A DNA stretch of 64,000 nucleotides from NCBI RefSeq assembly GCF_900177795.1, contig NZ_FXWJ01000001.1, forward strand, positions 806,001-870,000, in the 5' to 3' direction. The notes beneath the pieces were generated by a model. It saw only the letters and a program-made list of their open reading frames with translations, was not told the origin of the DNA and made no database searches. Shown piece after piece: positions 7,201 to 15,432 of the stretch. The position numbers and the translations under genes were made by a program. The DNA is from Plantibacter elymi (nom. nud.) (lineage in GTDB: Bacteria; Actinomycetota; Actinomycetes; Actinomycetales; Microbacteriaceae). The first letter of the stretch is position 1. Each line of letters begins with the position of its first letter.

Positions 7201-8205
7201 ATGAGCGCCCTCACCGCCAACACCCCGATCGCCGCGTGGCTCGGCGACCCCACCGGCGGTCCGCTCATCCGCGGCCTCCTCACCCAGCTGGGCACCGAGG
7301 AGTCGCAGCTCGCCCCCATCTCGGGCCTCCCACTCCAGCAGCTCGTCGCCCTGAGTCAGGGCAAGCTGCCCCAGTCGCTCATCGACGAGCTCGTGCTCGC
7401 CGCGAACGACGGCGTCGCACCCGTCGACGAAGCGCCTCAGGGGTGGCAGGAGCGCATCACCGTCGGTCGGTTCACCGGCAAGACCGTGATCGTCACCGGT
7501 GCCGCTTCCGGCATCGGCCGCGCCACGGCTTCCCGCGTCGCACGCGAGGGCGGCCGGGTCGTGGCCGTGGACCTCTTCGAGGACAAGCTCGCCGATCTCG
7601 CCTCGAGCCTGCCGGACGCCGACCTCGTCACGGTCGCCGGCGACATCACGAAGCAGGACGACATCGACGCGATCGTCGCCGCGGCGGGGGAACGGATCGA
7701 CGCGCTCGCCAACGTCGCCGGCATCAACGACGACTTCTCCCCGCTCCACGAGACCTCCGACGCGACCTGGGAACGGGTGATGGGCGTGAACGTCACCGGC
7801 GCCTTCAAGCTGACCCGCGCGGTCCTGCCGTCGATGGTCGCGGCCGGATCCGGTTCGGTCGTCAACATCGCGTCCGAGGCCGGGCTTCGCGGCAACGCCT
7901 CGGGGAACGCCTACACGACCTCGAAGCACGCGGTCGTCGGCATGACCAAGAGCGCCGCCTTCATGTACGGACCGCACGGTGTCCGGGTCAACGCGGTCGC
8001 TCCGGGCGGCGTCGCGACGGGCATCCCCTTCCCGCCGAACGTCTCCGAGGCGGGTTCGGCGCGGCTCGGACCGTTCCAGGCGGCGATCCCGACGATCGCG
8101 ACCGCGGAGCAGCTCGCGGCGTCCATCACCTTCCTGCTGAGCGACGACGGCGTGAACATCAACGGCGTCATCCTGCCGTCCGACGGCGGATGGTCGGTGC
8201 AGTAG
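7201..8205 (+). CDS. SDR-family NAD(P)-dependent oxidoreductase with N-terminal extension
   Basis: The protein has 334 residues. The classical SDR part starts near residue 90: cofactor motif T99-GAASGIG, NVAGIN near 179, catalytic Y238-x3-K242 (YTTSKHA) and a C-terminal LPSDGGWSVQ. The first roughly 88 residues (TPIAAWLGDPTGGPLIRGLL... LPLQQLVALSQGKLP) are outside the normal SDR fold and form a small helical domain found on a subset of actinobacterial SDRs. AAGGAA sits about eight bases before the ATG. It is divergent from the TetR gene and likely controlled by it. Substrate unknown. Confidence 0.88.
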   Translation: MSALTANTPIAAWLGDPTGGPLIRGLLTQLGTEESQLAPISGLPLQQLVALSQGKLPQSLIDELVLAANDGVAPVDEAPQGWQERITVGRFTGKTVIVTGAASGIGRATASRVAREGGRVVAVDLFEDKLADLASSLPDADLVTVAGDITKQDDIDAIVAAAGERIDALANVAGINDDFSPLHETSDATWERVMGVNVTGAFKLTRAVLPSMVAAGSGSVVNIASEAGLRGNASGNAYTTSKHAVVGMTKSAAFMYGPHGVRVNAVAPGGVATGIPFPPNVSEAGSARLGPFQAAIPTIATAEQLAASITFLLSDDGVNINGVILPSDGGWSVQ

Positions 8206-8234
8206 TCGGCGAGGCGCAGAACTTCAGCAATCGG

Positions 8235-8252
8235 TAAGAACAGCGGTTCTTA
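8235..8252. promoter_or_regulatory. Small palindrome downstream of the SDR gene
   Basis: TAAGAAC (8235-8241) and GTTCTTA (8246-8252) are perfect 7-base arms around AGCG, 30 bases after the SDR stop. It has no T-run; it may act in transcript ending or RNA stability. Function is not clear. Confidence 0.45.
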
Positions 8253-8390
8253 ACGACCGTTCGGGGAGGGATGAACGCGTTTCTGCTGCGAATCTTGAAG
8301 CACACGGGCCGCTCTGCGTCGCCCGTCCCCTGCGAACGGTCTGAACGAGTACGGCCGGAACGATCGTTCGCACCGCGGTGACACCGCTCA

Positions 8391-8427
8391 CAGGGCCCCA
8401 CCGATCTTGGCGGAAGGTGGGGCCCTG
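8391..8427. terminator. Bidirectional GC-rich terminator-like hairpin
   Basis: CAGGGCCCCACC (8391-8402) and GGTGGGGCCCTG (8416-8427) form a perfect 12-bp stem with a 13-base loop, between the convergent SDR (ends 8205) and ROK (ends 8466) genes. There is no U-tract, which is usual for high-GC actinobacteria. Confidence 0.8.
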
Positions 8428-8465
8428 CGCTGTGTCCGGGCCGCCCTGCGCCGTGTGCCGGCTGC

Positions 8466-9662
8466 TCAGCGCGGGATCGCGGCGGCGAAGCGCCACGGCT
8501 GGGAGCGGATCGTCGCGACGGCCCGGGTGATCGCACCGAGGGCGACGACGTCCGCGCCGAGTCGCGACGCCCGCACGATCGGCGTCGGGGCGTAGGTCCC
8601 CTCGTCGAGCCAGGTCTGCGCCGCGGCGATGACGGGGGAGGCGACGCGGGCCACGCCGCCGGCGACGACGACCTCGTCCACGTCGAGCAGGCTGCCGAGC
8701 AGGACGCACACCCGCCCGAGGCGCTCCCCGAGACGTTCGACGAGCCTGCCGGCATAGGCGTCGCCCGAGGCTGCGGCGTCGATGATGCGGCCGACGTCGA
8801 GCGCGCCGATCGGCATCCGGGCGAGGGGGGAGGCCGCCGGCACGGCGCCGGATCGCTGATCCTCCTCCAGCCACGACCGTGCCGCACCGTCGAGGCCCTC
8901 CGGCGAACCGACACCCTCGACCATGCCGAGCACACGGAGTTCGCCTGCGCCGCCGGCCCCGCCGTGCAGCAGCACGCCGTCCACGATGAGTCCCGCGCCG
9001 AAGCTCGCCTCGGCCAGGAGGACGGCGATGGACTCGCGCGCCACTTCTCCGAGGGCGCGCTCGGCCGTGGCCGCGAGGTTGGCGTCGTTCTCGAGCACGA
9101 CGTCGCCCCAGGGGTCGAGGCGGCTCGCGAAATCGGGGTTCATCCGGGCCCAGTAGTCGTGATCGCCCCGCGGGGAGCGGCCGTGCGCGTCCACCGGTGC
9201 CGGGACGCCGACGGCGGTCACGAGCACCTGTCCCGGGGTCGCGCCGGCCTGCGCGGTCGCCTCCTCGACGACGGTCCGTGCGGTCGCGAGGCGGAGGTCT
9301 GGGTCTTCGTCCCCACCCACGATGGGGCGTTCGGCTCGGCCGACGACCTCACCGCGGAGCGTCGCGACGAGTGCCGCGACCCGGTGCTGCCCCACGTCGA
9401 GTCCGACCACGAACGCGGTGTCCGCGGCGAGTTCGTAGCGCCTGGCGGGTCGTCCCCGCCGGTAGTCGCCGGCGGCCCGTGCGTCGTCGAGCTCCCGGAT
9501 CCAGCCGCGGTCGGCGAGGGCGTCGCAGGCGTTCAGCACGGTGGCGCGGGTCAGGCCGGTCCCGTCCATGACGTCGCTCGCCGTGAACGCACCGTGGTCG
9601 AAGGCGTAGGCGGCGACGAGTTCGACGCTCGCCCTGCCCGTCTCGATTCCCGGTTCCGCCAT
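8466..9662 (-). CDS. ROK-family transcriptional regulator
   Basis: The 398-residue protein has an N-terminal winged helix (TASDVMDGTGLTRATVLNACDALADRGWI) followed by a ROK sugar-kinase-like domain (FVVGLDVGQHRVAALVATLRGEVVGR, then GAGLIVDGVLLHGGAGGAGE). The zinc motif CxCGxxGCxE of ROK kinases is not present, as is common in regulator members. The ATG at 9662 (MAEPG) is preferred; an ATG at 9686 is possible but would run toward the operator. It is divergent from a Gfo/Idh-ThuA operon, with an A/T-rich palindrome between, so it probably represses that operon and itself until a sugar or sugar phosphate binds. Confidence 0.9.
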   Translation of the reverse strand: MAEPGIETGRASVELVAAYAFDHGAFTASDVMDGTGLTRATVLNACDALADRGWIRELDDARAAGDYRRGRPARRYELAADTAFVVGLDVGQHRVAALVATLRGEVVGRAERPIVGGDEDPDLRLATARTVVEEATAQAGATPGQVLVTAVGVPAPVDAHGRSPRGDHDYWARMNPDFASRLDPWGDVVLENDANLAATAERALGEVARESIAVLLAEASFGAGLIVDGVLLHGGAGGAGELRVLGMVEGVGSPEGLDGAARSWLEEDQRSGAVPAASPLARMPIGALDVGRIIDAAASGDAYAGRLVERLGERLGRVCVLLGSLLDVDEVVVAGGVARVASPVIAAAQTWLDEGTYAPTPIVRASRLGADVVALGAITRAVATIRSQPWRFAAAIPR

Positions 9663-9687
9663 GGGGTGACTGTAGCAGGGTTGCATT

Positions 9688-9712
9688 ACTAGATATGGCC
9701 GCTATATTTAGT
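9688..9712. promoter_or_regulatory. Probable ROK operator
   Basis: ACTAGATAT (9688-9696) and ATATTTAGT (9704-9712) match as an inverted repeat at 8 of 9 positions with a 7-base centre. It is an A/T-rich island in a very GC-rich genome, between the ROK gene and the divergent sugar operon; A/T-rich inverted repeats are typical targets of NagC/XylR-type ROK repressors. Confidence 0.7.
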
Positions 9713-9779
9713 GGCGAAGGTCGACCACCGCCGGTCACGACAGTGCTCGGCTCCGCACCCCGAAAGGAACCGTCCGAGC

Positions 9780-10916
9780 ATGAGCACCAGTACCGCCCCG
9801 ACATCATCAGACGCTTCGGACCTCCGGGTCGGCGTCATCGGCCTCGGATTCGCCGGGACCACGCACCTGGACGCCTTCACCGCGCTCCCCGGTGCCACCG
9901 TCGTCGCCCTGTCCGGCCAGGAACCGGCGCGCCTCGCCGAGCTGGCCGAGAGCCGTGGGGTCCCCGAGACCTACGCCGACTGGGAGGACCTCGTCGCCCG
10001 CGACGACCTCGACATCGTCTCGATCGGCGTGCCGAACGCCCTGCACCACCCGATCGCCGTGGCCGCGCTCCGCAGCGGCAAGCACGTCTTCTGCGAGAAG
10101 CCGCTCGCCACGACCGCCGACCTCGCCGCCGAGATGGTGGAGGCCGCGACCGCCGCCGACCGCGTCCTCGAGGTCGCGTACAACCACCGCCGTCGTGCCG
10201 ACGTCGCTTACCTGGCGCGCTACCTCACCGAGGAGCCGATCGGTCGCGTCTACCACTCGCGCGCCTCCTGGCTCCGCCGTCAGGGCGTGCCCGGCATCGA
10301 CTCCTGGTTCACGAACAAGGCCGCGGCCGGTGGAGGGCCGCTTATCGACCTCGGTTCCCACGTGCTCGACATCGCGCTGTCGCTCCTCGGCGAGCCCCGC
10401 GTGACGCACGTCTCGGCCGTCGCGTACAACGAGCTCGGCCGCGCCGGGCGCGGTGGCTCCTCCGGCGGTGGTCCGGTCTCGAGCCGGTCCACGCACGCCT
10501 TCGACGTCGAGGACTTCGCGTCCGCCCTCCTGCGGTTCGAAGACGGCGGCAGCCTGCACCTCGAGGCGTCGTGGGCGTCCTACTCGAAGGCCCACGAGGA
10601 CATCTCGGTCGAGCTCCTCGGCTCGGAGGGTGGCGTCCGCCTCCACGTCGACAACTACAACACCGAGGGAACGGTCACGATCTACCGCGACGTCGCCGGT
10701 GCGCCGACGATCGAACGTCCCGCGGTCCAGGTCCCGGCCGGCCACCACCAGTCGGTCATCGCGGAGTTCCTCGACACCATCCGCGCGGGTGAGACCGCCG
10801 GCGGTGAGCTCCGGTTCGCCGGTCACCACGGCGAGTACGCGCTGCACCGCAGCCGCGTCATCGACGCCGCCTACGCCTCGGCCGCCGCCGGGCACGAACT
10901 GGAGGTCCCCGCATGA
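9780..10916 (+). CDS. Gfo/Idh/MocA-family oxidoreductase
   Basis: The 378-residue protein opens with a Rossmann NAD(P)-binding motif ([19 protein letters not shown], residues about 15-33) and carries the family signature CEKPLATT near 102-109, whose lysine is catalytic in this family; the C-terminal alpha/beta domain follows with [23 protein letters not shown]. The ATG at 9780 has GAAAGGAA upstream; the longer reading frame starts inside the operator and is not used. It overlaps the ThuA gene by four bases. It probably oxidises or epimerises a sugar or inositol derivative, under ROK control. Confidence 0.92.
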   Translation: MSTSTAPTSSDASDLRVGVIGLGFAGTTHLDAFTALPGATVVALSGQEPARLAELAESRGVPETYADWEDLVARDDLDIVSIGVPNALHHPIAVAALRSGKHVFCEKPLATTADLAAEMVEAATAADRVLEVAYNHRRRADVAYLARYLTEEPIGRVYHSRASWLRRQGVPGIDSWFTNKAAAGGGPLIDLGSHVLDIALSLLGEPRVTHVSAVAYNELGRAGRGGSSGGGPVSSRSTHAFDVEDFASALLRFEDGGSLHLEASWASYSKAHEDISVELLGSEGGVRLHVDNYNTEGTVTIYRDVAGAPTIERPAVQVPAGHHQSVIAEFLDTIRAGETAGGELRFAGHHGEYALHRSRVIDAAYASAAAGHELEVPA

Positions 10917-11659
10917 GCACCACGACACCGATCCGCATCCGCGTCTGGAACGAGTTCGTCCACGAGTCCCGCGGCGACGCCGTTGTGCTCGGCCACTACC
11001 CCGACGGCATCCACGCCGTGATCGCGGCGGGCCTCGAGGAGTCGCTCGGCGACGCCGTGTCCGTCTCGACCGCGACCCTTCAGGATCCCGAGCACGGTCT
11101 CACCGAGGAGGTCCTCGCGAACACCGACGTCCTCTTCTGGTGGGGGCACATCGCCCACGACCAGGTCTCCGACGAGGTCGTCGAGCGGGTCGTACGCCAC
11201 GTCCACGCCGGCATGGGCATCGTCGTGCTGCACTCCGGGCACTACTCGCGGGTCTTCCAGCGGCTGATGGGCACGAGCTGCGCCCTCAAGTGGCGGAACG
11301 ACGGCGAGCGAGAGCTCGTCTGGACGGTGCTCCCGGACCACCCGATCGCGCAGGGTGTCCCGCACCCCATCGTCATCGACCGCCAGGAGATGTACGGCGA
11401 GCAGTTCGACATCCCGCGTCCTGACGAGGAGGTGTTCCTCTCCACCTTCGCCGGTGGCGAGGTCTTCCGGTCAGGTGTCGCCTACCACCGCGGACGCGGG
11501 CGCGTGTTCTACTTCTCGCCCGGCGACCAGGAGTACCCGGTCTACCACCACCCCGACATCCGTCGAGTGCTGGCGAACGCGGCCGAGTGGGCGCGCCCGA
11601 CGATCGAGCGCACGCCGCCGACCGCGGACCAGCACCCACGGGACTGGTTCCTGAACTAG
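10913..11659 (+). CDS. ThuA-domain protein (trehalose-utilisation type, glutamine-amidotransferase-like fold)
   Basis: The 248-residue protein has the ThuA pattern: [10 protein letters not shown] at the N-terminus, [20 protein letters not shown] near 74-93, [13 protein letters not shown] near 102-114, and [18 protein letters not shown] near 198-215. ThuA proteins work with ThuB (Gfo/Idh) enzymes in 3-keto-sugar conversion of trehalose or related disaccharides. Its ATG overlaps the preceding Gfo/Idh stop (ATGA), a ThuB-ThuA-like pair. No sugar transporter is adjacent, so the sugar remains unknown. Confidence 0.9.
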   Translation: MSTTTPIRIRVWNEFVHESRGDAVVLGHYPDGIHAVIAAGLEESLGDAVSVSTATLQDPEHGLTEEVLANTDVLFWWGHIAHDQVSDEVVERVVRHVHAGMGIVVLHSGHYSRVFQRLMGTSCALKWRNDGERELVWTVLPDHPIAQGVPHPIVIDRQEMYGEQFDIPRPDEEVFLSTFAGGEVFRSGVAYHRGRGRVFYFSPGDQEYPVYHHPDIRRVLANAAEWARPTIERTPPTADQHPRDWFLN

Positions 11660-11761
11660 CGCGTCCGTGTCCCTGACACCAGCCCCTCCACCGATCCGTC
11701 GGGCAGCGAGAGGCTGGTGGCAGGCCGATCGGCCGACCACCGGACGATGAGGGAGGACGAC

Positions 11762-12028
11762 ATGCCCGGGAAGCAGAACCCGTCACTGAAGGATCCCGAG
11801 CTCTACGAGAAGCTCCGTGACGACGGCGCGTCGAAGGGCAAGGCTGCTCGGATCTCGAACGCCGCCGCGAAGGAGGGGCGCTCGACGATCGGGGAGAAGG
11901 GCGGCGAGGCCGGGTCCTACGAGGACTGGACGGTCGCGCAGCTCCGTGAGCGCGCAAAGGAGATCGGCCTGACCGGCTACTCCGGCAATCGGAAGAGCGA
12001 ACTCATCGCGATGCTCCGCGACAGCTGA
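11762..12028 (+). CDS. Small DUF7218/Rho N-terminal-domain protein
   Basis: This 88-residue protein begins MPGKQNPSLKDPELYEKLRDDGASKGKAARISNAAA, the pattern of a short actinobacterial family (DUF7218), and ends with a SAP-like helix-extended-helix (DWTVAQLRERAKEIGLTGYSGNRKSELIAMLRDS) of the Rho N-terminal type, which binds nucleic acid. GGAGG about five bases before the ATG supports the start. It opens a cluster of small genes of narrow distribution. Role unknown; nucleic-acid binding is inferred from the C-terminal motif. Confidence 0.85.
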   Translation: MPGKQNPSLKDPELYEKLRDDGASKGKAARISNAAAKEGRSTIGEKGGEAGSYEDWTVAQLRERAKEIGLTGYSGNRKSELIAMLRDS

Positions 12029-12050
12029 ACAGGCGGCGCGATCGCCCGCG

Positions 12051-12368
12051 CTACTTCGCCTCGGCGGTCGCGTCGTCGCCGGTCGTCGCGTGGATGACGA
12101 CCTCGCCGGTGTTCGCCTCGTGCATGAAGCCTTCGAGCAGTGCGCGGTCCATCTCGCCGACCTCGTCGGAGTCGAAGGAGAACTGCAGGGCGATCGCCGG
12201 GTGCAGCCAGAGCGTCGTGCGTCCGTCGGTGGTGGAGTCCTGCCGGATCGTGAGCGCGAACGACTCGTTCCGTCGCAGCTTCATGAGCGCGATCGTCTTG
12301 ACATGGGCGAGCGTTCGATCGTCGAGCCGAACGCGTGCATCGCCGGTGCCGTAGACCAGTTGTCCCAT
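12051..12368 (-). CDS. DUF7882-like small protein, paralogue A
   Basis: The 105-residue protein fits a family I know mainly from Microbacteriaceae (catalogued as DUF7882 and sometimes mislabelled ATP-dependent DNA ligase): MGQLVYGTG, DDRTLAHVKTIALMKLRRNESF, GRTTLWLHPAIALQFSFDS, and a helical end. No catalytic motif is visible. It is one of five paralogues in the window and most like the one at 35090-35392. The name and distribution are from memory; the repeated motif pattern is seen directly. Function unknown. Confidence 0.85.
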   Translation of the reverse strand: MGQLVYGTGDARVRLDDRTLAHVKTIALMKLRRNESFALTIRQDSTTDGRTTLWLHPAIALQFSFDSDEVGEMDRALLEGFMHEANTGEVVIHATTGDDATAEAK

Positions 12369-12619
12369 GGGATCCCTCGACTTCCGACCCCTGCGATGGC
12401 CGACGACGCGAAGGGCCGACTGCTGTGCGCATCCCGACGGGGTCCGGGCCGGTGAAGCGCTCTCTCAGGATACGAGACATTCTTGGCGCGCGCCCGATTA
12501 TCCACAACGCGGTGACTGTTCGCCGACGCGCATTGTCCGCTGCCCGAGCCATCCGCGCAATGGCCCTGGCGCCCCCGTCTCTGCGCGCTAGCGTGGCACA
12601 CCTGAGAAAGGGGCTGACG

Positions 12620-12901
12620 ATGGGATTCCTCCGCCTCGGTGCGCTCCGCTCACAGGTCGACGACCAGACGCTCGCCCAACTGGAACGCGTGATCCTCACG
12701 CGCATGCTCGGCGAACGGTCGTTCCGACTGCAGCTCCACCGCGGGCGCTTCCAATCGTCCGAGCCGGTCACCGTGTCGCCCGAGCAGCCGATCGTCTTCG
12801 CGTTCGACGCGGAGTTCGAGCCGCCGATCGACGAGCGCATGGCAGCCGAGATGCTCGAGGAGATCGAGATCACGGGCGGATTGCACGTCGTGGTCGCCTG
12901 A
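12620..12901 (+). CDS. Divergent DUF7882-like small protein, paralogue B
   Basis: The 93-residue protein keeps the family outline (MGFLRLGALRSQVDDQTLAQLERVILTRMLGERSFRLQLHRG, later IVFAFDAEFEPPIDERMAAEMLEEIE) but has lost the WLHP core of its paralogues, replaced by TVSPEQPIVFAF. GAAAGGGG precedes the ATG. It is divergent from paralogue A; the 250 bases between the two hold no gene and presumably their promoters. It may be a member with changed ligand or partner. Confidence 0.75.
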   Translation: MGFLRLGALRSQVDDQTLAQLERVILTRMLGERSFRLQLHRGRFQSSEPVTVSPEQPIVFAFDAEFEPPIDERMAAEMLEEIEITGGLHVVVA

Positions 12902-12961
12902 CCAGCAGCAGACCGACACCAGCACCACATCGAAACCACCACCACAGGAAGCAGGAGCGAC

Positions 12962-13129
12962 ATGAGCGACTTCACCGGAGCAGACGCATTGGGTACCGAC
13001 CCGGACATGGTGGTCGGCACGCCGCCCACCGAGATCCCGGACGAGTCGACGGATGAGGACACGGCGGACGAGCCGGACGTGCTCGAGCAGCCGGACACGG
13101 CGCCGTTGGAGGACCCCGACGCTCGCTGA
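12962..13129 (+). CDS. Small acidic protein (55 residues)
   Basis: The frame MSDFTGADALGTDPDMVV... is extremely rich in Asp and Glu (about a third of residues) with Pro and Thr, so the peptide is likely disordered. GGAG lies a few bases before the ATG, 60 bases after the preceding DUF7882-like gene, and a strong hairpin (13144-13177) follows the stop, which together support a real gene. A similar acidic peptide occurs at 37002-37130 in the second small-gene module. Function unknown. Confidence 0.65.
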   Translation: MSDFTGADALGTDPDMVVGTPPTEIPDESTDEDTADEPDVLEQPDTAPLEDPDAR

Positions 13130-13143
13130 GTCCATCACACGCG

Positions 13144-13177
13144 GAAGCGCCGCCGACCCTCGGGTCGGTGGCGCTTC
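13144..13177. terminator. Strong terminator-like hairpin
   Basis: GAAGCGCCGCCGACC (13144-13158) pairs with GGTCGGTGGCGCTTC (13163-13177), a 15-bp stem with one G-T pair and a CTCG loop. It lies between the convergent acidic-peptide gene (+) and the small gene at 13197 (-), so probably works in both directions. Confidence 0.85.
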
Positions 13178-13196
13178 GTCGTGCAGCGGGCGGGGC

Positions 13197-13397
13197 TCAG
13201 CCCTGCTCGGTGTCCTCGGGGTCCGCGCCCGGGCGCACCGCCGCGTCGTCGCGGATGTCGATGCGGGTGACGCCGTCACCCTGGTCGGTGACGTCGATGC
13301 GGGGAGCCGCGTCGGCTTCGGTCGCGTTCGGCGCGGTCGTCAGCTGGTCGTGCCGGTTCTCGTCGTGCGTGTTGGGAGTCTGGTCGCTGTCGGTCAT
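13197..13397 (-). CDS. Hypothetical small polar protein (66 residues)
   Basis: The predicted product starts MTDSDQTPNTHDENRH and contains a short alternating stretch IDVTDQGDGVTRIDIRDDAA that looks like two beta strands; the rest is acidic and polar. The ATG at 13397 is favoured over the longer frame to 13460, whose N-terminus is basic and atypical; no clear ribosome site is visible. It ends at the shared terminator. Function unknown. Confidence 0.5.
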   Translation of the reverse strand: MTDSDQTPNTHDENRHDQLTTAPNATEADAAPRIDVTDQGDGVTRIDIRDDAAVRPGADPEDTEQG

Positions 13398-13500
13398 GCC
13401 CAGACGATAGCGCACGGGCACCCGGTGCCTCCCGGTATACCCTCCGGGTTGCGGATGCAAGGTCTGACGGCCCGACCGCTTCGGTTCCCAGAATGGTCGT

Positions 13501-13842
13501 ATGAGGAAGTTGCACTACGCCGGCGGGTACCTGCTGATGGCCGACCAGACCTGCAAGGCGCTCCTCCGGTATGCGCGCGCCCTCGCCCAGACCGGCGAGT
13601 CCGACATCGCGGTGGTGCCGACCATCTCCGACGGCGGCAGCCTCGGGTACGCCCACCTCCTCGTCGGACCCGCGAGCCAGCTGTTCTCGACCCCCGTGGA
13701 GAACGCCTCGAAGGAGCCCTTCGACGACGAGATCATCGCCGAGCTCGAACGGCGGACCGCAGCACTCCAGCCGGCCCGGCCGGAGTGGGCGACCGAACTC
13801 ACCGACGTCGACGATCTGGAGTTCGACGAACGCTCGATGTGA
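13501..13842 (+). CDS. Hypothetical protein of the small-gene cluster (113 residues)
   Basis: The protein MRKLHYAGGYLLMADQTCKALLRYARALAQTGESDIAVVPTISDGG... has a mixed alpha/beta character, with SLGYAHLLVGPASQLFSTPVE in the middle and an acidic helical end. It has no membrane segment or catalytic signature. Sequences of this pattern occur, to my knowledge, near DUF7882-like genes in Microbacteriaceae. It is convergent with paralogue C (13892-14197). Function unknown. Confidence 0.7.
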   Translation: MRKLHYAGGYLLMADQTCKALLRYARALAQTGESDIAVVPTISDGGSLGYAHLLVGPASQLFSTPVENASKEPFDDEIIAELERRTAALQPARPEWATELTDVDDLEFDERSM

Positions 13843-13891
13843 GTGCAGTTCGGGCCGTGGTCACGCCGCGAGGTTCGCGAGACCGCGAGGT

Positions 13892-14197
13892 TCAGATGCG
13901 CGGCCCCGGCTCCGGCACGAGGACGAGGCCCTGGTTCGAGTCGGCGCTGACCGCGAGCGCATCGAGCCAGGCGCGATTGAGTTCGACCGGGACGCTGCCC
14001 GCGTACTTGAACCGAAGAGACATCGCCGGGTGCAGCCAGATCGTCGTCCGGCCGTCGCCTGACCGAGGGTCGTCCTTCCACCCGAAGTAGAACGCTTCGC
14101 CGCGACGCAACTTCGCGCCGATGACCTGTTGCAGGTGGGCGAGGACGCGGTCGTCGAAGGTCACCGACACGTCGGCGTCGTAGATCATCTTGCCCAT
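13892..14197 (-). CDS. DUF7882-like small protein, paralogue C
   Basis: The 101-residue protein shows the full family pattern: MGKMIYDADVSVTFDDRVLAHLQQVIGAKLRRGEAFYFGWKDD, then GDGRTTIWLHPAMSLRFKYAGSVPVELNRAWLDAL. GGAG precedes the ATG at 14197. It is about 70 percent identical by eye to paralogue C' at 35837-36157, closer than to its neighbours here, which points to duplication of a whole module rather than a local tandem series. Function unknown. Confidence 0.85.
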   Translation of the reverse strand: MGKMIYDADVSVTFDDRVLAHLQQVIGAKLRRGEAFYFGWKDDPRSGDGRTTIWLHPAMSLRFKYAGSVPVELNRAWLDALAVSADSNQGLVLVPEPGPRI

Positions 14198-14308
14198 GGG
14201 TTCTCCTGCTCCACTCTCCGGTTTCCACCGTAGGCCCGGTCCTGCGGAAGTGCCACGATGCCCGAGGGGGTTGCGAACCGGCGCGAGTCGCCGGACCTGA
14301 CACGCCGA

Positions 14309-14337
14309 AGCGGCACCGGCGCGATGCCGGTGCCGCT
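14309..14337 (-). terminator. Terminator-like hairpin after the DUF2795 gene
   Basis: AGCGGCACCGGC (14309-14320) and GCCGGTGCCGCT (14326-14337) form a perfect 12-bp stem with a 5-base loop, 20 bases past the stop of the minus-strand gene 14358-14564 and before the next minus-strand gene. Confidence 0.8.
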
Positions 14338-14357
14338 CAGTGGTGGTGCGCGATCGC

Positions 14358-14564
14358 TCAGACGCTGATCGGCAGCGCCTCCGCGATCGAGGTGCGGTGC
14401 AGGACGTCCCAGCGGCTGGTGTAGCTGCGCTCGGGGAGTGAGCGGAGCGCCTCGACCAGGTGGGTCGGGAGCAGGTCGCGGCGGGCCTCACGCGTCAGGT
14501 CGCTGGGGCGGCAGGGGTACTCCATGCCGCGTAGGAATTCGTCGAGCTCGGTGAACACGAGCAT
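14358..14564 (-). CDS. DUF2795-domain small protein
   Basis: The 68-residue protein FTELDEFLRGMEYPCRPSDLTREAR...LVEALRSLPERSYTSRWDVLHR fits the DUF2795 pattern, a small helical domain often found on stress-related proteins. The ATG at 14564 has AGAGGAG touching it with no spacing, whereas the GTG two codons later (14558) is six bases from GGAG, so GTG 14558 may be the real start. It has its own terminator. Function unknown. Confidence 0.75.
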   Translation of the reverse strand: MLVFTELDEFLRGMEYPCRPSDLTREARRDLLPTHLVEALRSLPERSYTSRWDVLHRTSIAEALPISV

Positions 14565-14742
14565 CTCCTCTCTGGGCGCGTCGTGGCACCCGATGTCAGG
14601 CGGGCCGGCTGCGTCGACCGGTCGTCAGACCGCCGTGCCCTCCTTCGAGTGTCGTTCCCGTTCGGCCGTTCGGCGCGCTCTTGCCTTTCCGTCGTCGAGC
14701 TGCTACTCGACGGGGCCCGGACGTCCGGACTAGCGTGTGCCC

Positions 14743-15405
14743 ATGACGAAGCTCCGGGTCCACAATCTCGCCGTCTCGCTCGACGGGTTCGCCACGGGCG
14801 AGGGCCAGTCCTTCGAGACCCCGTTCGGCCACGCCCAGCACCGACTCATGCAGTGGTTCTTCCCGACCCGCACCTTCGTCTCGATGAGCGGGCACGAGGA
14901 CGAGGCGGTCGGCGCCGGAACGCGTGGGGTCGACGACGCGTTCGCAGCGGCCACCGGTGACCGCATCGGCGTCGAGATCATGGGCCGGCGCAAGTTCGGT
15001 CCGCAGCTCGGACCGTGGGAGGACGAGAGTTGGCGGGGATGGTGGGGCGAGGAACCGCCGTTCCACACGCCGGTCGTCGTGCTGACCCACCATGAACGCC
15101 CGGACCTGGTGGTCGGTGAGACGACGTTCCTCTTCCGCGACCTGTCAGCCGTCGACGCGTTGTCGTTCGCGACGTCGCTGGCCGACGGACTCGACATCCG
15201 TCTCGGTGGAGGACCGACGACGGTCCGCCAGTTCCTCGAGGCCGACCTCGTCGACCATCTCCACGTGGTCGTCGTCCCGATCCTGCTCGGTCGTGGGGTG
15301 CGGCTCTGGGACGGGCTCGAAGGCCTCGAGGAGCGGTTCACGGTCGAGGTGACCGCATCACCGAGTGGCGTCGTGCACTACGTGTTCGCGCGGAAGCCGC
15401 AGTGA
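14743..15405 (+). CDS. Dihydrofolate reductase / RibD C-terminal-domain protein
   Basis: The 220-residue protein has the fold pattern of RibD-C reductases: LRVHNLAVSLDGFATG at the N-terminus (the NxxxSLDG strand), IGVEIMGRRKFG near 78-89, DIRLGGGPTTVRQFLEADLVDHLHVVVVPILLGRG near 150-185. Such proteins use NADPH on unknown small substrates; they are not true folate enzymes. A GTG two codons earlier (14737) is possible; no good ribosome site is seen for either. It stands alone, convergent with the GAF-ANTAR genes. Confidence 0.85.
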   Translation: MTKLRVHNLAVSLDGFATGEGQSFETPFGHAQHRLMQWFFPTRTFVSMSGHEDEAVGAGTRGVDDAFAAATGDRIGVEIMGRRKFGPQLGPWEDESWRGWWGEEPPFHTPVVVLTHHERPDLVVGETTFLFRDLSAVDALSFATSLADGLDIRLGGGPTTVRQFLEADLVDHLHVVVVPILLGRGVRLWDGLEGLEERFTVEVTASPSGVVHYVFARKPQ

Positions 15406-15432
15406 AAATCGATCGGGGCCGGTGACCGGGCC

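Noticed and set aside
9711-9779. Upstream start for the Gfo/Idh gene at 9711
   Set aside because: This start lies inside the ROK operator and lacks a ribosome site; ATG 9780 has GAAAGGAA at proper spacing and fits the family N-terminus.
12051-12368. ATP-dependent DNA ligase
   Set aside because: Some databases give this name to the family, but the 105-residue protein has no ligase motif (no KxDG); the name is treated as an error.
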